Of a stretch of 64,000 nucleotides of DNA, positions 23,682 to 33,915 are shown piece by piece. The notes beneath the pieces are model-generated. The model worked only from the letters and a program-made list of their open reading frames with translations. It did not search any database and was not told the DNA's origin. The position numbers and the translations under genes were made by a program. The DNA is from Podospora pseudoanserina. Its lineage: Eukaryota; Ascomycota; Sordariomycetes; Sordariales; Podosporaceae. The stretch spans positions 6,324,001-6,388,000 of the forward strand of contig NC_085920.1 of the NCBI RefSeq assembly GCF_035222485.1, in the 5' to 3' direction. The stretch's first letter is position 1; the number at the start of each line of letters is the position of its first letter.

Positions 23682-25172
23682 AAGCTGTCAAAGAAGAGAG
23701 AGCCGCAACCTGGCTCCCAAAGTCTAAATCGCGTTCCCTTCCCGTACGGATACCCCGCGCACCGCCCGTGGTGCAAACGCCCCGGGGCCACCAAGCACCA
23801 ACCCGCCGGTGACCGCCCGGTCGCCCGCCAGAAAGCCGGCGCTTTGCAGCCTGCCGATTCCTCCACGTCTCTACATATATCCCGTGCCCATTGCCTTGCG
23901 CGCAAAGAGTCAAGAGGCGCAGCTCAGCCCTGCAACTGACCTCCCACAGTACGTTTTGTCATTCTTTCTGAGGTTGTTTCATGGCCTTCATCGGCTCGTG
24001 TCGCTACCATGGAAAAGCAGTGTGCATTTCCACCACAACATCCCATACTCATGGCCCAATCCCATCCTTTCCCTTCCCATCCCGCATTGTAGTGCCAAGC
24101 TGGTGCACAATGGCTTCCCCTGGTCCTGGCTGTCAGAAGATCGTCCTGTTAGGTTGTGATGCAATGCGCAGCCCAGCCCCCCCGTCAAGGCAGTCAAGCG
24201 AGTCTTGCACGCATCAGACCCCCCCCCCGGGGAGAACAGGATGAGGATGGCGGGTCATCGGAACCGGCCCTGTCCCCCTGCTTGAAAGAGGCAAAAGCCC
24301 ACTCACACACTTGCCACAGGCCATCGCTTGGGATCGATTTTTTTTTTTTTGTTTTGGGGAACGCAAGATCGTCTGGTCCCCACCCAGAGTTCCCAGCCCA
24401 GTTTCTTAGTTTTCTGTTTTGCAGCCAGTCATCGATCGAGCGCAAAAAGGCACCCAGGACCTAGCAACTAACACGAGCAAATCAGCTTGCGCCTCCGAAT
24501 GAGTCCAGGAACTGAAATCAACACCATCTGTCACAGGAGACCTATCACCGTCGTCGTCGTCGTGATCACGCCCACCATTGGCCGTCGCGAAGTCCCGTGA
24601 TAATTCCTATCTGCGGAGCCCAATTAACCCGGATCCCCCAGGCGTTCAATCAACGACGCTCCCCTTCAGGTCCATCGCGGTTCTTACCACTAGCTGCGAC
24701 AGCTGCAATCTTGGTTGCTGCCGAAGCGGAGTGCAGCCTGTGAAACTACCTATCAAGCAACTGTAAGTTCATCTTGGACCTACCACGATGCCGTTCCGGT
24801 GTGTTAGTTCGCGGGGCTTCCCTTTCTTCCCGTCGGACGGCGCTTTGGTCTTCCCGCAGCTGCATACCACACCGTCGATATCTCTCCTGGCAGGGCAGCA
24901 AGGTGCTTCATTCTTTACCTTCGCGTGACCCCAAAGCTGCTCCTGTCTCTCGCACTTTTCTTTCTTTTTGCTTCAAAATGAAACTCTGAAAACTGACACA
25001 TTTGCCAGTTCGGACAGCCGACACAGTAGCTTGCTCATCCGACACCCAACGAAATCGTTGGATTTGACCGGTATGTACACGCCTCTTTCTTCACTGTCTT
25101 ATCCCAGTGTCACTCATGATCGATCCGGTCTGGCTGGCAACGGACGGCACGCCGGAACCCCTCAAATTCTGG

Positions 25173-25197
25173 CACACACACACACACACATACACAC
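25173..25197. repeat. (CA)n microsatellite
   Basis: Nine perfect CA units and a TA-interrupted extension, in the presumed HAP2 leader. Confidence 0.85.
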
Positions 25198-25959
25198 GTA
25201 ATCACCGTAGCTCGGTAGGGTCAAAGACCTGTCTAAGTTTAGACAGCCGGTCAATATCTTCATTGATGTTACCTGTTTGCCTTCCTTGTCAACTCTTTTT
25301 GAAACACACCACCGCCCTGGACAGAAGAGGTAGATCGAAGTTCAGGAGATGGAGGGTGTTTGGAGAGGGGTAATGACATGGGGGTTAGCCTTCCCTTTAC
25401 CACCAGCCCTCTGCTTCCCAGCCCAAAGGCTTGCAGCATCTCTCTCTCCTGCCTGGGATTCCCCTACCGTTCCTTCACCCCTTCCTCTCTGGCGCTGATA
25501 ACCCTTGCTGGGCTTTGGGAGCGCGCTGAGTTGGTTGGCAAGGTGGGCCCTTGGGTCGTGCATATTCCGTCATGCATGCCAGCGCATCAGACTGGCACTG
25601 GCCCAAGGCGCCAAAAAGCGAGACTTGACCACCACTCAGGCGCCCTCCTCCCGTCGAATCATCTTGGCCTCTCACTTATATGCCTTCTAGCAAAGACCCC
25701 CAGCACTAACATTTTTGATTTGGTAGACTGAGAGCCTGCACCAACGCTGCGTCGTGCTCCCGTTGACAAGCTACCTGTCTCTTGTTGTTCAGACCGTTGG
25801 GCCGCGCGAGTCGGGAATTTCCCCAGGCTCACCATCACAGCATCGCAGAAAGCGTTCTCACGTGGCTGCGCTCACCCACGCCATCTCCCGAGAGGCCTTG
25901 GACTGAGCCACCCAAGTTTTGCCCCGCGACTACATCAGCCTGCATATGCTGTGGTGCAA

Positions 25960-26038
25960 CCAATTGCACGGCACCCCTACCTTTTAATCGAGTGCCAACG
26001 CATCACTCCCAATAGATTGGGTGCACATCCAGCCCAAT
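25960..26038. promoter_or_regulatory. Proximal cluster of four CCAAT boxes, 255-335 nt before HAP2
   Basis: CCAAT is at 25960-25964, 26009-26013 and 26034-26038 on the + strand and at 26016-26020 on the minus strand (ATTGG). Four sites in 79 nt is far above chance (about 0.15). The product of the adjacent gene is the DNA-contacting subunit of the CCAAT-binding complex, so direct autoregulation is the obvious hypothesis. Autoregulation through a CCAAT element is, to my knowledge, reported for the Aspergillus hapB gene. Confidence 0.62.
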
Positions 26039-26293
26039 CCACAGGTACAGAGTGACTTTGGAGCTTTAACCCACACAGTGAGCCCAAATAGATCAAGGGC
26101 CTGGCTTCTCTATCACCGGCCTTGAACGACTTTTGGCATCAACCCGAGTGGTAAACCAACCTTTCACAGCGCAACCGACACCTCTACTCTCTCATACCGC
26201 CCCACTATAATCGGATTCCTTCTGTCCCTGCGCTACTGATTATCGCGATTTGTTGCGATTCGTCTCGGCTTCTCGTCGGCACATACTCACAGG

Positions 26294-27217
26294 ATGATGG
26301 AATACGCACAATATCAACAACAACCACAAAGCGCGCATTCGCAACCACATATTCAGACAGGTTACCCGAGCTCTGCAGGCGGCAACAGCATCACCTCTCC
26401 AGCTCACGGAGTTCAAACATCCCCGATACTCCCATCTCAGCATCAACAGCCCTCGCCCACGCAAACCCACAACATGTATCAAACTCAGTATGCCATGCCC
26501 CAGCACAACATGCAATATGCTGTGCCGGGGATCCAAGCAGCTGCCATGGCCGCCACTGCTGCTGCTTCTGGATCGTCATATCCCTACATGTCCTCGGACC
26601 CAAGTCTGCAGCAGTCGCCAAGGATGTCTGGTGTTAACCCCAAGAAGGATGGCAGGACAGGCCCTCGTTCGCCTCAGCAGATGAACAGCATGCCGCAGCA
26701 AAGACGACTCAGCCAGGTTAACAGCCCGGGTGTTCCCAATGCGCCAGCCATGCTCAACCATGCCGGTCCACGCTCTACCATCCCGCCCCCGATGACTGCG
26801 GCGCAGCAGATGCCCCCGCCACAGTCCCCCGAAATCGCTTCCGGAGCCGTTGAGGAGTCGCCATTGTATGTCAATGCCAAGCAATTCCACCGGATCCTGA
26901 AGCGCAGAGTAGCCCGGCAAAGGTTAGAGGAAGCGCTGCGTCTTACCAGCAAGGGCCGCAGACCTTACCTCCACGAGTCTAGGCACAATCATGCCATGCG
27001 GAGGCCCCGTGGACCCGGTGGGCGGTTCCTGACAGCCGACGAAGTAGCCCAGATGGAAAAGGACAAGGCAAATGGTGTCGAGACCAAGTTCGAGGACACG
27101 GCGACAAAGACATCCACGGGTGCCTCGAAAAGAAAATCAGACGGAGGCTCTGCGCCTGCGGCCAAAAAAGCGAAAAGAGCCAACTTGACTCCCGAAGATG
27201 AAGAAGACGAGGAGTGA
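26294..27217 (+). CDS. HAP2: CCAAT-binding complex subunit HAP2 / NF-YA
   Basis: Sequence-specific subunit of the heterotrimeric CCAAT-binding factor (HAP2/3/5, NF-Y), a nuclear activator or repressor tied to iron, redox and respiratory metabolism in fungi. 307 aa in one exon. The Gln/Pro/Ser/Met-rich N-terminus (1-185) is typical of a transactivation region. The NF-YA core runs from about 190 to 247: LYVNAKQFHRILKRRVARQR (HAP3/HAP5-association helix), a linker, then GRRPYLHESRHNHAMRRPRG and PGGRF (DNA contact). The C-terminus is Lys-rich (KRKSDGG, KKAKRA) and ends in an acidic tail. ATG 26294 and 26297 are adjacent, and an acceptor-like CAG lies just upstream, so a 5' UTR intron is likely. 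Confidence 0.96.
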   Translation: MMEYAQYQQQPQSAHSQPHIQTGYPSSAGGNSITSPAHGVQTSPILPSQHQQPSPTQTHNMYQTQYAMPQHNMQYAVPGIQAAAMAATAAASGSSYPYMSSDPSLQQSPRMSGVNPKKDGRTGPRSPQQMNSMPQQRRLSQVNSPGVPNAPAMLNHAGPRSTIPPPMTAAQQMPPPQSPEIASGAVEESPLYVNAKQFHRILKRRVARQRLEEALRLTSKGRRPYLHESRHNHAMRRPRGPGGRFLTADEVAQMEKDKANGVETKFEDTATKTSTGASKRKSDGGSAPAAKKAKRANLTPEDEEDEE

Positions 27218-28871
27218 TAGGGGAGTGGTGGCGTTTTTATTTGGCGTGGGCGAAAGAGAAAAAAAGACGGGATGCGTTTCCCACTCTATACCCAGTATTT
27301 TCTTATGTTGAAAGAAAGGTCATGATGTTATGACAGCCAACCTACTCTTGTTTACTCGAAATATTAGGATTGCGTGAGCAAACAACCGGACTGGTTCTGT
27401 TTTTTGGCGAGGAGTAGGAGTCTTGGGGGGGAAGGGGGGGTGATGTCGTGTGTTTTACACTTGATCCTTCTTCAGATTGGGCAACGATACTTCCTTTTTA
27501 TTTTATTTTTCTTATTGGGGTGTTTTATAAGCGCTTTTGCATCGACACACCGATGGGGCCTTTTAGTCCTTCCTGTTTCCTCTTTTTACTCTTCGAATAC
27601 ACTTCGCCTCACAGCAGCAAACCAAAGCATAGCGTTCGGTCTCGGTCGGTGGGAAACTCACGGGGTGTGGGACGGGTCGGGGAGAGGCAGGACAGGAGAA
27701 TGGGAATACCGGTGTTTTCACTTTTTTCCTATTCTCTGAAATCATCTGGAATGGAAAGGAAAGACTGCACAAATATTTTATGAAATGGGTCACGACGGGA
27801 TACCCCCTTTTTTTTTTTTTTTTTTTTTCTTCGCAACATTGCGCCCGCGCCTTTTTGTTACTTTATGTTCGCAACACATACACACACACTTATACCTTCT
27901 TTTCAGCGTACTCTATATCTGTGATTTACTTTGTGTTGTTTTGATTTCATCATATCACTTGAAGCGGATACCTTTTCGTTTTCTTTTGCCTCGATTAGAG
28001 GTTTGTGGGTTTGCGGGTCGGGTTACCCAGAGAAGCCTGGGGGGATTAAAAAAACTTGACGAGTACGTACACATGGAGTCTTTCGAAAGAGGAACGGAAT
28101 TTAGGAGTATGGCACAGTTAGCTCAGTTTCGGGCCTGTTTTGGTTCGGAATCGCGATGCGTTTATGCCGTCTTTACCTTTGATGCTGTAGACAATGTACC
28201 AACAGCCAGTCCTCTGGCTAGGTCGGATCTTGACTCTCGTAAAAGAAACAGTGAACCAAGCAAATTGTGCAGAGAAGCTTATTTTTGCTAGCTCCGATCT
28301 ATAAGATTCAAGAGATATATTGCATGTGCCTCCTTATTGGATCAGAGAGTGATATATCCTCCTGCATGGCGTCGTGATTTGAAGGGGGTTTGCTCGTGTT
28401 GTGGATTGGGCCCCCCCGGGGTGGAGTGGGCGGTCAGCCGATTTGATGGATATGCATTTCAAGGGGGAAGAGAGGAAGGTGAGTGGTCGGTCGGAGGTTT
28501 TTGGTCTACCCTTGTCCAAATGGTAGAGGGTCACAGAAGATATGGGATTGCTTCGAGAAGATTAGATTAGATCGGTTGTCAGATGGTGGTGCTGGGTTGG
28601 GTGAGCGCTGGTGAGCAACCTACCCACTGACTCTTGCCAATTGTGCGCCTAACCTATCAGGCAGCAACAACACCCATCACCGGGAAAAGAGAAATGTGGG
28701 GCAAAACTGACAGCTTGGGAGCCGCACCTCGCTGTTGCTGCTCATTCACCCATCAGTCCCAACGCAAGAGAGACGACAGGAGGCATAAACCGGGAAATTG
28801 AACGACAGCTTCAACGACGAAAGACTTGCATATCGCGCGAATTATTCGACGAAACATAACTATCAAGAAAC
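27218..28871. other. HAP2-LSM2 intergenic region
   Basis: 1.65 kb without a supported gene. The left half is probably HAP2 3' UTR and contains a perfect poly-T run of 21 (27808-27828). The 168-codon frame 27785-28291 is mostly Phe/Leu encoded by T-runs and is not convincing. The right part carries the LSM2 promoter. Confidence 0.45.
27808..27828. repeat. Poly-T tract (21 nt)
   Basis: A perfect homopolymer in the HAP2-LSM2 interval. It is either a nucleosome-excluding element or simply a polymorphic tract. Confidence 0.9.
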
Positions 28872-29573
28872 ATGCTCTTCTTCAGGTATGCATTTGCCCC
28901 TCTTGGCTTTCAGGCATCGACGTTCTGGGGTGTGTTTTCATGAATTTGGGGAGGGAAGTGAAGTGTGAATGACGGGAAGGGAGGGGGGGAAATCACAAAA
29001 CCGCATCAAAACTCTCATCCATCAAGAGAGTCACCATCATGACCCAGACAAATGCAGCAATAAGGCATCCCAAACACAGGGCCTCCCCTCATTCCCGACC
29101 ACCACACCATCCTCATCCCATACCCGATTACCCGAATGCTAACATTTACCTGAAAAGCTTCTTCAAAACCCTCATCGACCACGAGGTGACCGTCGAGCTC
29201 AAAAACGACATCCGCATCCGCGGCGTCCTCAAGAGTGTCGACCAATACCTCAACATCAAGCTCGACAACATCCAGGTGGTGGATGAGCTCAAGTATCCTC
29301 ACTTGGTACGACGCCCGTCATACCAGTTATCTCTTGCAATGGAGAGTCAGCTGACAAAGGAGATGTAGAGCGCTGTCAAGAATGTCTTTATCAGAGGCTC
29401 GGTCGTGAGATATGTCCATCTGCCTTCTCAGTCGGTGGATATTGACTTGCTGGAGGATGCTACGAGGAGAGGTATGCTACATCTTGCCCAGCTTCTGCCT
29501 GACGATAAGGGTGCTGATGATCGAAAAAAAAAAAAAAACAGAGGCGGCAAACCAAGCTGTGAAGGCTAAGTGA
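28872..29573 (+). CDS. LSM2: LSM2, U6 snRNA-associated Sm-like protein
   Basis: Subunit of the Lsm2-8 ring (nuclear, binds the U6 3' end) and the Lsm1-7 ring (cytoplasmic mRNA decay). Four exons, 28872-28885, 29158-29305, 29369-29471 and 29542-29573, give 98 aa with consistent phases. The first exon encodes only MLFF plus two bases of Ser, as in other eukaryotes (MLFYSFFK). Sm motifs are seen: VELKNDIRIRGVLKSVDQYLNIKL (Sm1) and VFIRGSVVRYVHLP (Sm2). Intron 1 is long (272 nt). The last intron ends in a 16-nt poly-A immediately before CAG instead of a pyrimidine tract. Confidence 0.96.
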
Positions 29574-30161
29574 GGAGACTGCTAGAAACGGCGCGGGGAG
29601 GTGAAACGAAGAAGAAGGTAGAAAAGCCAAAGCTACTCGTGGCATAAAAAGTATGGCACTAACAGCCATGACGAAAGGGGAGGTGCGCAAAAGACAAGTG
29701 GTGTATTTGTTGTCCTTGCATCTCAGAGAGGGATTGGATCTTATTCACGGGAAGAAGAGGAGAGGTGGAAATTGCCCAAGCTATTATTATTATTGCAAAT
29801 GGGTCAAGAGTATCTTGGTGGTAAAAACATTGACACCGAGAGGAGGATGAAGGGTCATGCAGAATGTGGAATAAAATAAGTGCGTTTAATTCCCCATAAC
29901 TTTGAAGCGTGTGTGTATCTTCGCAACCTTTGCATGTCATTTCCCCACTGTCACCTCTTCAACAAAGCCAGCACTGTGTGCCCATGTTTTCTTTACCCAT
30001 TCATCAACAATCGTGCTCTCAATTGTGAAGTTACTATTGTCTTCCCCTCACCCCAAAGCCAAATCCAAGACTTTCGATCGCATGAGGTTGAGTCATGTGT
30101 GGGGTCAAGAAAGACTTGCATATTAGCCGCTTATCCACCAACTCATTCCAACACATCAACA
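29574..30161. other. LSM2 3' region to tRNA-Met
   Basis: 588 nt with no gene seen. It probably contains the LSM2 3' UTR, with an ATT repeat near 29782-29792. Confidence 0.4.
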
Positions 30162-30273
30162 GGGAGCTTGGCTCAGTTGGAAGAGCGCAGGTCTCATACG
30201 ATTGCAAGTATGATCTGGCTGTCTTAACACCAGAGTTATCCTGAGGTCGTGAGTTCGAGCCTCACAGTTCCCA
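30162..30273 (+). tRNA. tRNA-Met (CAT anticodon), elongator type, with 39-nt intron
   Basis: All arms fold: acceptor GGGAGCT/AGTTCCC, D stem GCTC/GAGC, anticodon loop CTCATAA after splicing, variable loop AGGTC, T arm GTGAG-TTCGAGC-CTCAC, discriminator A at 30273. The intron, 30199-30237, sits at the canonical position after nucleotide 37. The anticodon stem has a T31-T39 mismatch that I also recall in the yeast elongator tRNA-Met, which supports the identity over initiator Met. Confidence 0.93.
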
Positions 30274-30456
30274 TCTTCTTTTGCTTTTTGAGCCTGCTCC
30301 CCCACCGGCTTGGCCTTCTTTTTACTTAACACTATTTTATTACATCGTAAGTCTTCATATTTTGTTTCAACTGTTACATAATGCTATGACTAAACTACGC
30401 TGGACTCTTCACCCATCCCCCTATATCCCGACCTCTTCATATCCCAGTCAAAACAA

Positions 30457-33182
30457 TCACCAATACACCACCCCCTCCTCCTCCTCCTCCTCCTCCTCTC
30501 TCCCATCTACACCCTCCTTCACCTCGAGCCGTCCGCCCTTTAACCTCCCCCTCTCCACAATCCACCGATCAATCCACCCCTTCATCCGTTTCCTGCTCTG
30601 TTCGCTCCCCACATTCACTGTCGGCACCACCCTCCCGATCCTCAAACCCATCACAAAAATCGCCAACTCCCTAAAGCTAGAATGCTCGCTATACGGCACC
30701 CCCAATAACACTCCCTCTTTGGTGCTTCCCCTCATGGGTATCAAATCCGCCTTGCGAAACCTGCTCCTCCACGCCTTTCCATACAAGAGCTGTTCCATCG
30801 GTACGCTACCCGGGGCCATATCCGCCTTGATGTTTAGGCTCTTCAAACTCGGGGGGCGGTAGTTCCACCCCGAGGGCTTGAACCCTACAATCCGGGAGAA
30901 TCCAAACCGGCGATTTTCCTCGAGGTAAGAGATGAGATTCTCCTTGTTGAGGTCAGACAGCGAGGCGAGATGGACTTGCGCCTCTTGGGGGTTGGGAGTA
31001 AGGAGGGAGATGAGCTCTGGGTCGTCGAGTTGGTTCACGATTTTGAGTTTGTAAGGTGAGGCGTAGATTTTGGATTCGAGAGCGAGGGCGATGCCGACGC
31101 AGATGCGCTCTTTGCCTATGGAGTAGGTGCCGCAAAGGATGAGGAGGCGGTTTCTCTGGGAGGGTTGGGGGTTGCCTGAGAGGGCGGTGAATGCGTTCAG
31201 GGGGGCAGTGGGGGTAGGTGGTTTAGAAGGTGGTGGCGGGGGGTCATTTGTGGTGGTGGTGAAGAACTTGCTGACTGAGGTGGATGGGGCGCCGCCTTCT
31301 CGGCGACGGAGGAGGGAGTCCCATTCTTTGTCGTCGTTGGAGATGAGGGCTTGGTTGAGGAGGGACGACATCTCTGCGCAGGTGGCGATGACGTCTTTTT
31401 GCGGAGGGAAGGAGTATTTTGGGTTGAGATAGGTGGTGTCTAGATAACAGACGTCAATTTTCTGGTGCTTTGTCTTGCCTGTTACGGCGTCAATTGTCTC
31501 TGGGCTGAGCTGAGGGTGCTCAAGGTGAGCTTGACAGGCTCGGAAATCCCCACAGTGCAAGATCCGATGTGTCTTGCCTCCTCCCATGGCCTTCTCAAAC
31601 AAGAATAGAGAGCTACCGGGGCAATGGTTGGCGGGGATCATTGTTACTGTGACCCCCTTTGTGTGCGGGACTGGAACGGTTTTGTCAAACTCAAGCTCAA
31701 CGACATATTTAGCTGCTGTCTTTAGCTGTGTCTTGACGAGTGACCCCGTTACTTTGCTGCAATAAATCGGGCCGTGAGTCCAGTTCGCCGTGAGGCCAAT
31801 GTAGTGATCACTGTGAAAGTGACTGAGAAAGTAGGCCTTGCAGCCCTCCACAGCACCATACCTGAAGGCATCAACACAAATCGAGAACCCAGGCATAATC
31901 TTGTAAAACGGACAAGTCCGCTTATACGCCGGCATTCCTCTCGAGGCGTTCTCTGCCGCAGCAGCCGCTGCCCAAGCGGTATCCTCAGCATGTCCAGACA
32001 TGAGCTTAGCAAATGCTGAGCCCGAGCTGCCAGGTGAAGTCTTCTCACCGAAACTGATAGGATTCGCCTGTCCTGGTCTAGGCACAGCCGCTTTTGCAAA
32101 CCTCTTTCCCACCTCAGCACCATCGATCTCTTTATTCTCTTCGAGTGCCGCTGGTGGCTTGGGCTGCGGTAGCGGCGTCGGATTCCCATCCAGACAGGCA
32201 TTGACATGCTCCGAAGCCACCTGCTCTGACGCACCCGCCAAACTGCCCCCGCATATTGGACATGCTTCCATCATCTCTTCATCAGTACGTCTGTCCATAC
32301 CAAACTCTTCATAACCCTCCAGCATGGCTTGCTCTTCCATGTCCCGCATAGCTTGGAGTTCTTCGCCGGTGAAATCCTCGTCGAATTCCTCTTCGCCTAA
32401 CTCATCGATTGGCTCCTCTTCTGCAGGTCCTTCATTCGATGTCAAATTCGCTCCGGAGGTCTCATGTCGCAGCAGCGGCACCTTGCCCTTTACTTCTTGA
32501 TCTTGATCTTCGTCATCCCTATCTGTTATCCTGGTCCCGTTGGTAAGTCTGTCGCCGGTAGTAGTCTCGCAAACATTTTCTGCGGGGTCTGCAGACGCAA
32601 GGGTAGGTCTCACCCTTGATGGAGTCGTCGAGTCGTCATCATTGCTCGTTTCGTTTTCATCCCCGTCCTCGTCAGAGGAGGAGTCGTCCAAAAAAGGATT
32701 TGGAACCTTCTTCTTCGCAGGTGGCTTCCTCGGCTCGTTCTGCTCCTTTTTGACTGTCGTCGACTCGACATCCACTGAAACCGCCCTCGATTCCTCCCCA
32801 CCCTCCTGCAAACCGAAACTCAACCTCCTCTTCTTAACCGACCCCCCATTCTCATTATATCTCCCCCCTCCCCCTCCTCCTCCACGGGCCTCTTGACGTA
32901 ATCATCCGCCCCGTACATATCTTCCTCGTCCTCTTCTCTCCCCCCCTACCCCCCCCTTCCCCCCCTTCAACCCCCAATAAACAAGTCCTCATCCTCCGTC
33001 TTCTTAAAATAACTCAAAATGCTCGCATTCGGCTTCGTCGTCACCTTCGGCCCTTTCGTCACAGGTTGCACCTTCATCCGCGCCCCAGGCGCTTTATTCG
33101 GTGTGATCGTTTTTTGCTTCAATTTCGGCTTCGGTGTCGCCGCCGTCTTTGACTTGGCTTTTGATATTCTTGCGGGAGCCAT
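30457..33182 (-). CDS. PSO2: PSO2/SNM1 DNA crosslink-repair nuclease, N-terminal linker frame-broken
   Basis: Beta-CASP metallo-beta-lactamase 5' exonuclease for interstrand-crosslink repair. The main body is one frame (30457 to about 32840, about 790 aa). It has a UBZ4-type finger CPICGGSL...EHVNACLDG; the HxHxDH metal motif SHFHSDHY; IPANHCPGS; HCGDFRA; and a C-terminal DRMBL region with GTYSIGKERI and VPYSEHSSFREL. The N-terminus starts at ATG 33182 (MAPARISKAKSK) with a PIP-box-like SILSYFKK. Between them (about 32840-32970) the frame is interrupted by TGA and TAG and needs a +1 shift to join EEDMYGADDY to YNENGGSVKKRRLSF. The segment is packed with G-runs on the coding strand. No intron with usable signals explains it. 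An assembly homopolymer error is more likely than inactivation, because the catalytic region is intact. Confidence 0.85.
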
Positions 33183-33915
33183 TTTGTCGACTGGGCCGTG
33201 GGGAGGGGGGAGAAGGCAAAGTCGATCGGAGTTGGCAAAAGTGCAACACGCTGAGAACGCGACGAGTGTTGGAGGGGTGGCGTAAAATGTCCGCCACTGC
33301 GAGGGGAGCAAAACGCTAGGTCTGCGCGGTGTCACGTGCCCTGCACTTAGAGAACGAGCCAAGGGGGTCAAGGCAAAGGAGACATGAGAACAAAGAGAAT
33401 ATTGATTTGTCCTGTGCTATTGGATACAGCTGGTGCAAGAGGCGGGAAGCTCAGCTAGTCGTCCGCCAGGGCCAAACTCTTTCCTCGTTCTAGACCCGAG
33501 GTGTCGAAGTAGTCTCATCCTATTCGCGTCAGAAATAGGGGCTTCTAGGTATGGCTCACGGGCCTCAAAACATTGTCGTAAGCCGACGAGAGGTGGCAGA
33601 GACTCTCAACAACTCCAACGGCACATCACTCTTTCGCATATTCACATTTGGGACCGACGTCCGGTACGCAATTACAGACATTTGGTAGAAAAGTTCATTG
33701 GTATTGCATTTGACGCTATGGTCCCGCTTTTTACCCCCTTTATTGAATGCTGATCCGGAAAAACGCTGGCTTTTCATAACCACAGAGGTATCCCGTATCC
33801 GCTTCCGTTTCAGTAATATTGCTCTTGAGCGGTATAATACCCGGTGTCATCACATAGTCCTCCTTCTTGTCCTCCTTCTCGCCACCGACGGTGCTCTACA
33901 TTCCCTAGAGGTACG
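33183..33915. other. Intergenic eIF3d 3' end to PSO2 promoter
   Basis: 733 nt with no supported gene. It probably holds the PSO2 promoter and the eIF3d 3' UTR (both genes on the minus strand). Confidence 0.4.

Larger units (their letters stand above)
23682..26293. other. Putative HAP2 promoter/leader region
   Basis: No protein-coding gene is supported. The region is C/T-rich with many short frames, a poly-T run near 24340-24350, and a CA-repeat at 25173-25197. The bases directly before the HAP2 start (CTCACAG at 26287-26293) look like a splice acceptor, so part of it may be a 5' UTR intron. Confidence 0.4.

Noticed and set aside
14514-26293. RIP-degraded transposon
   Set aside because: Base composition is not AT-shifted, and I see no terminal repeats or reverse-transcriptase/transposase motifs.
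27785-28291. 168-codon + frame after HAP2
   Set aside because: Begins in a poly-T run and is rich in Phe/Leu from it; more likely 3' UTR.
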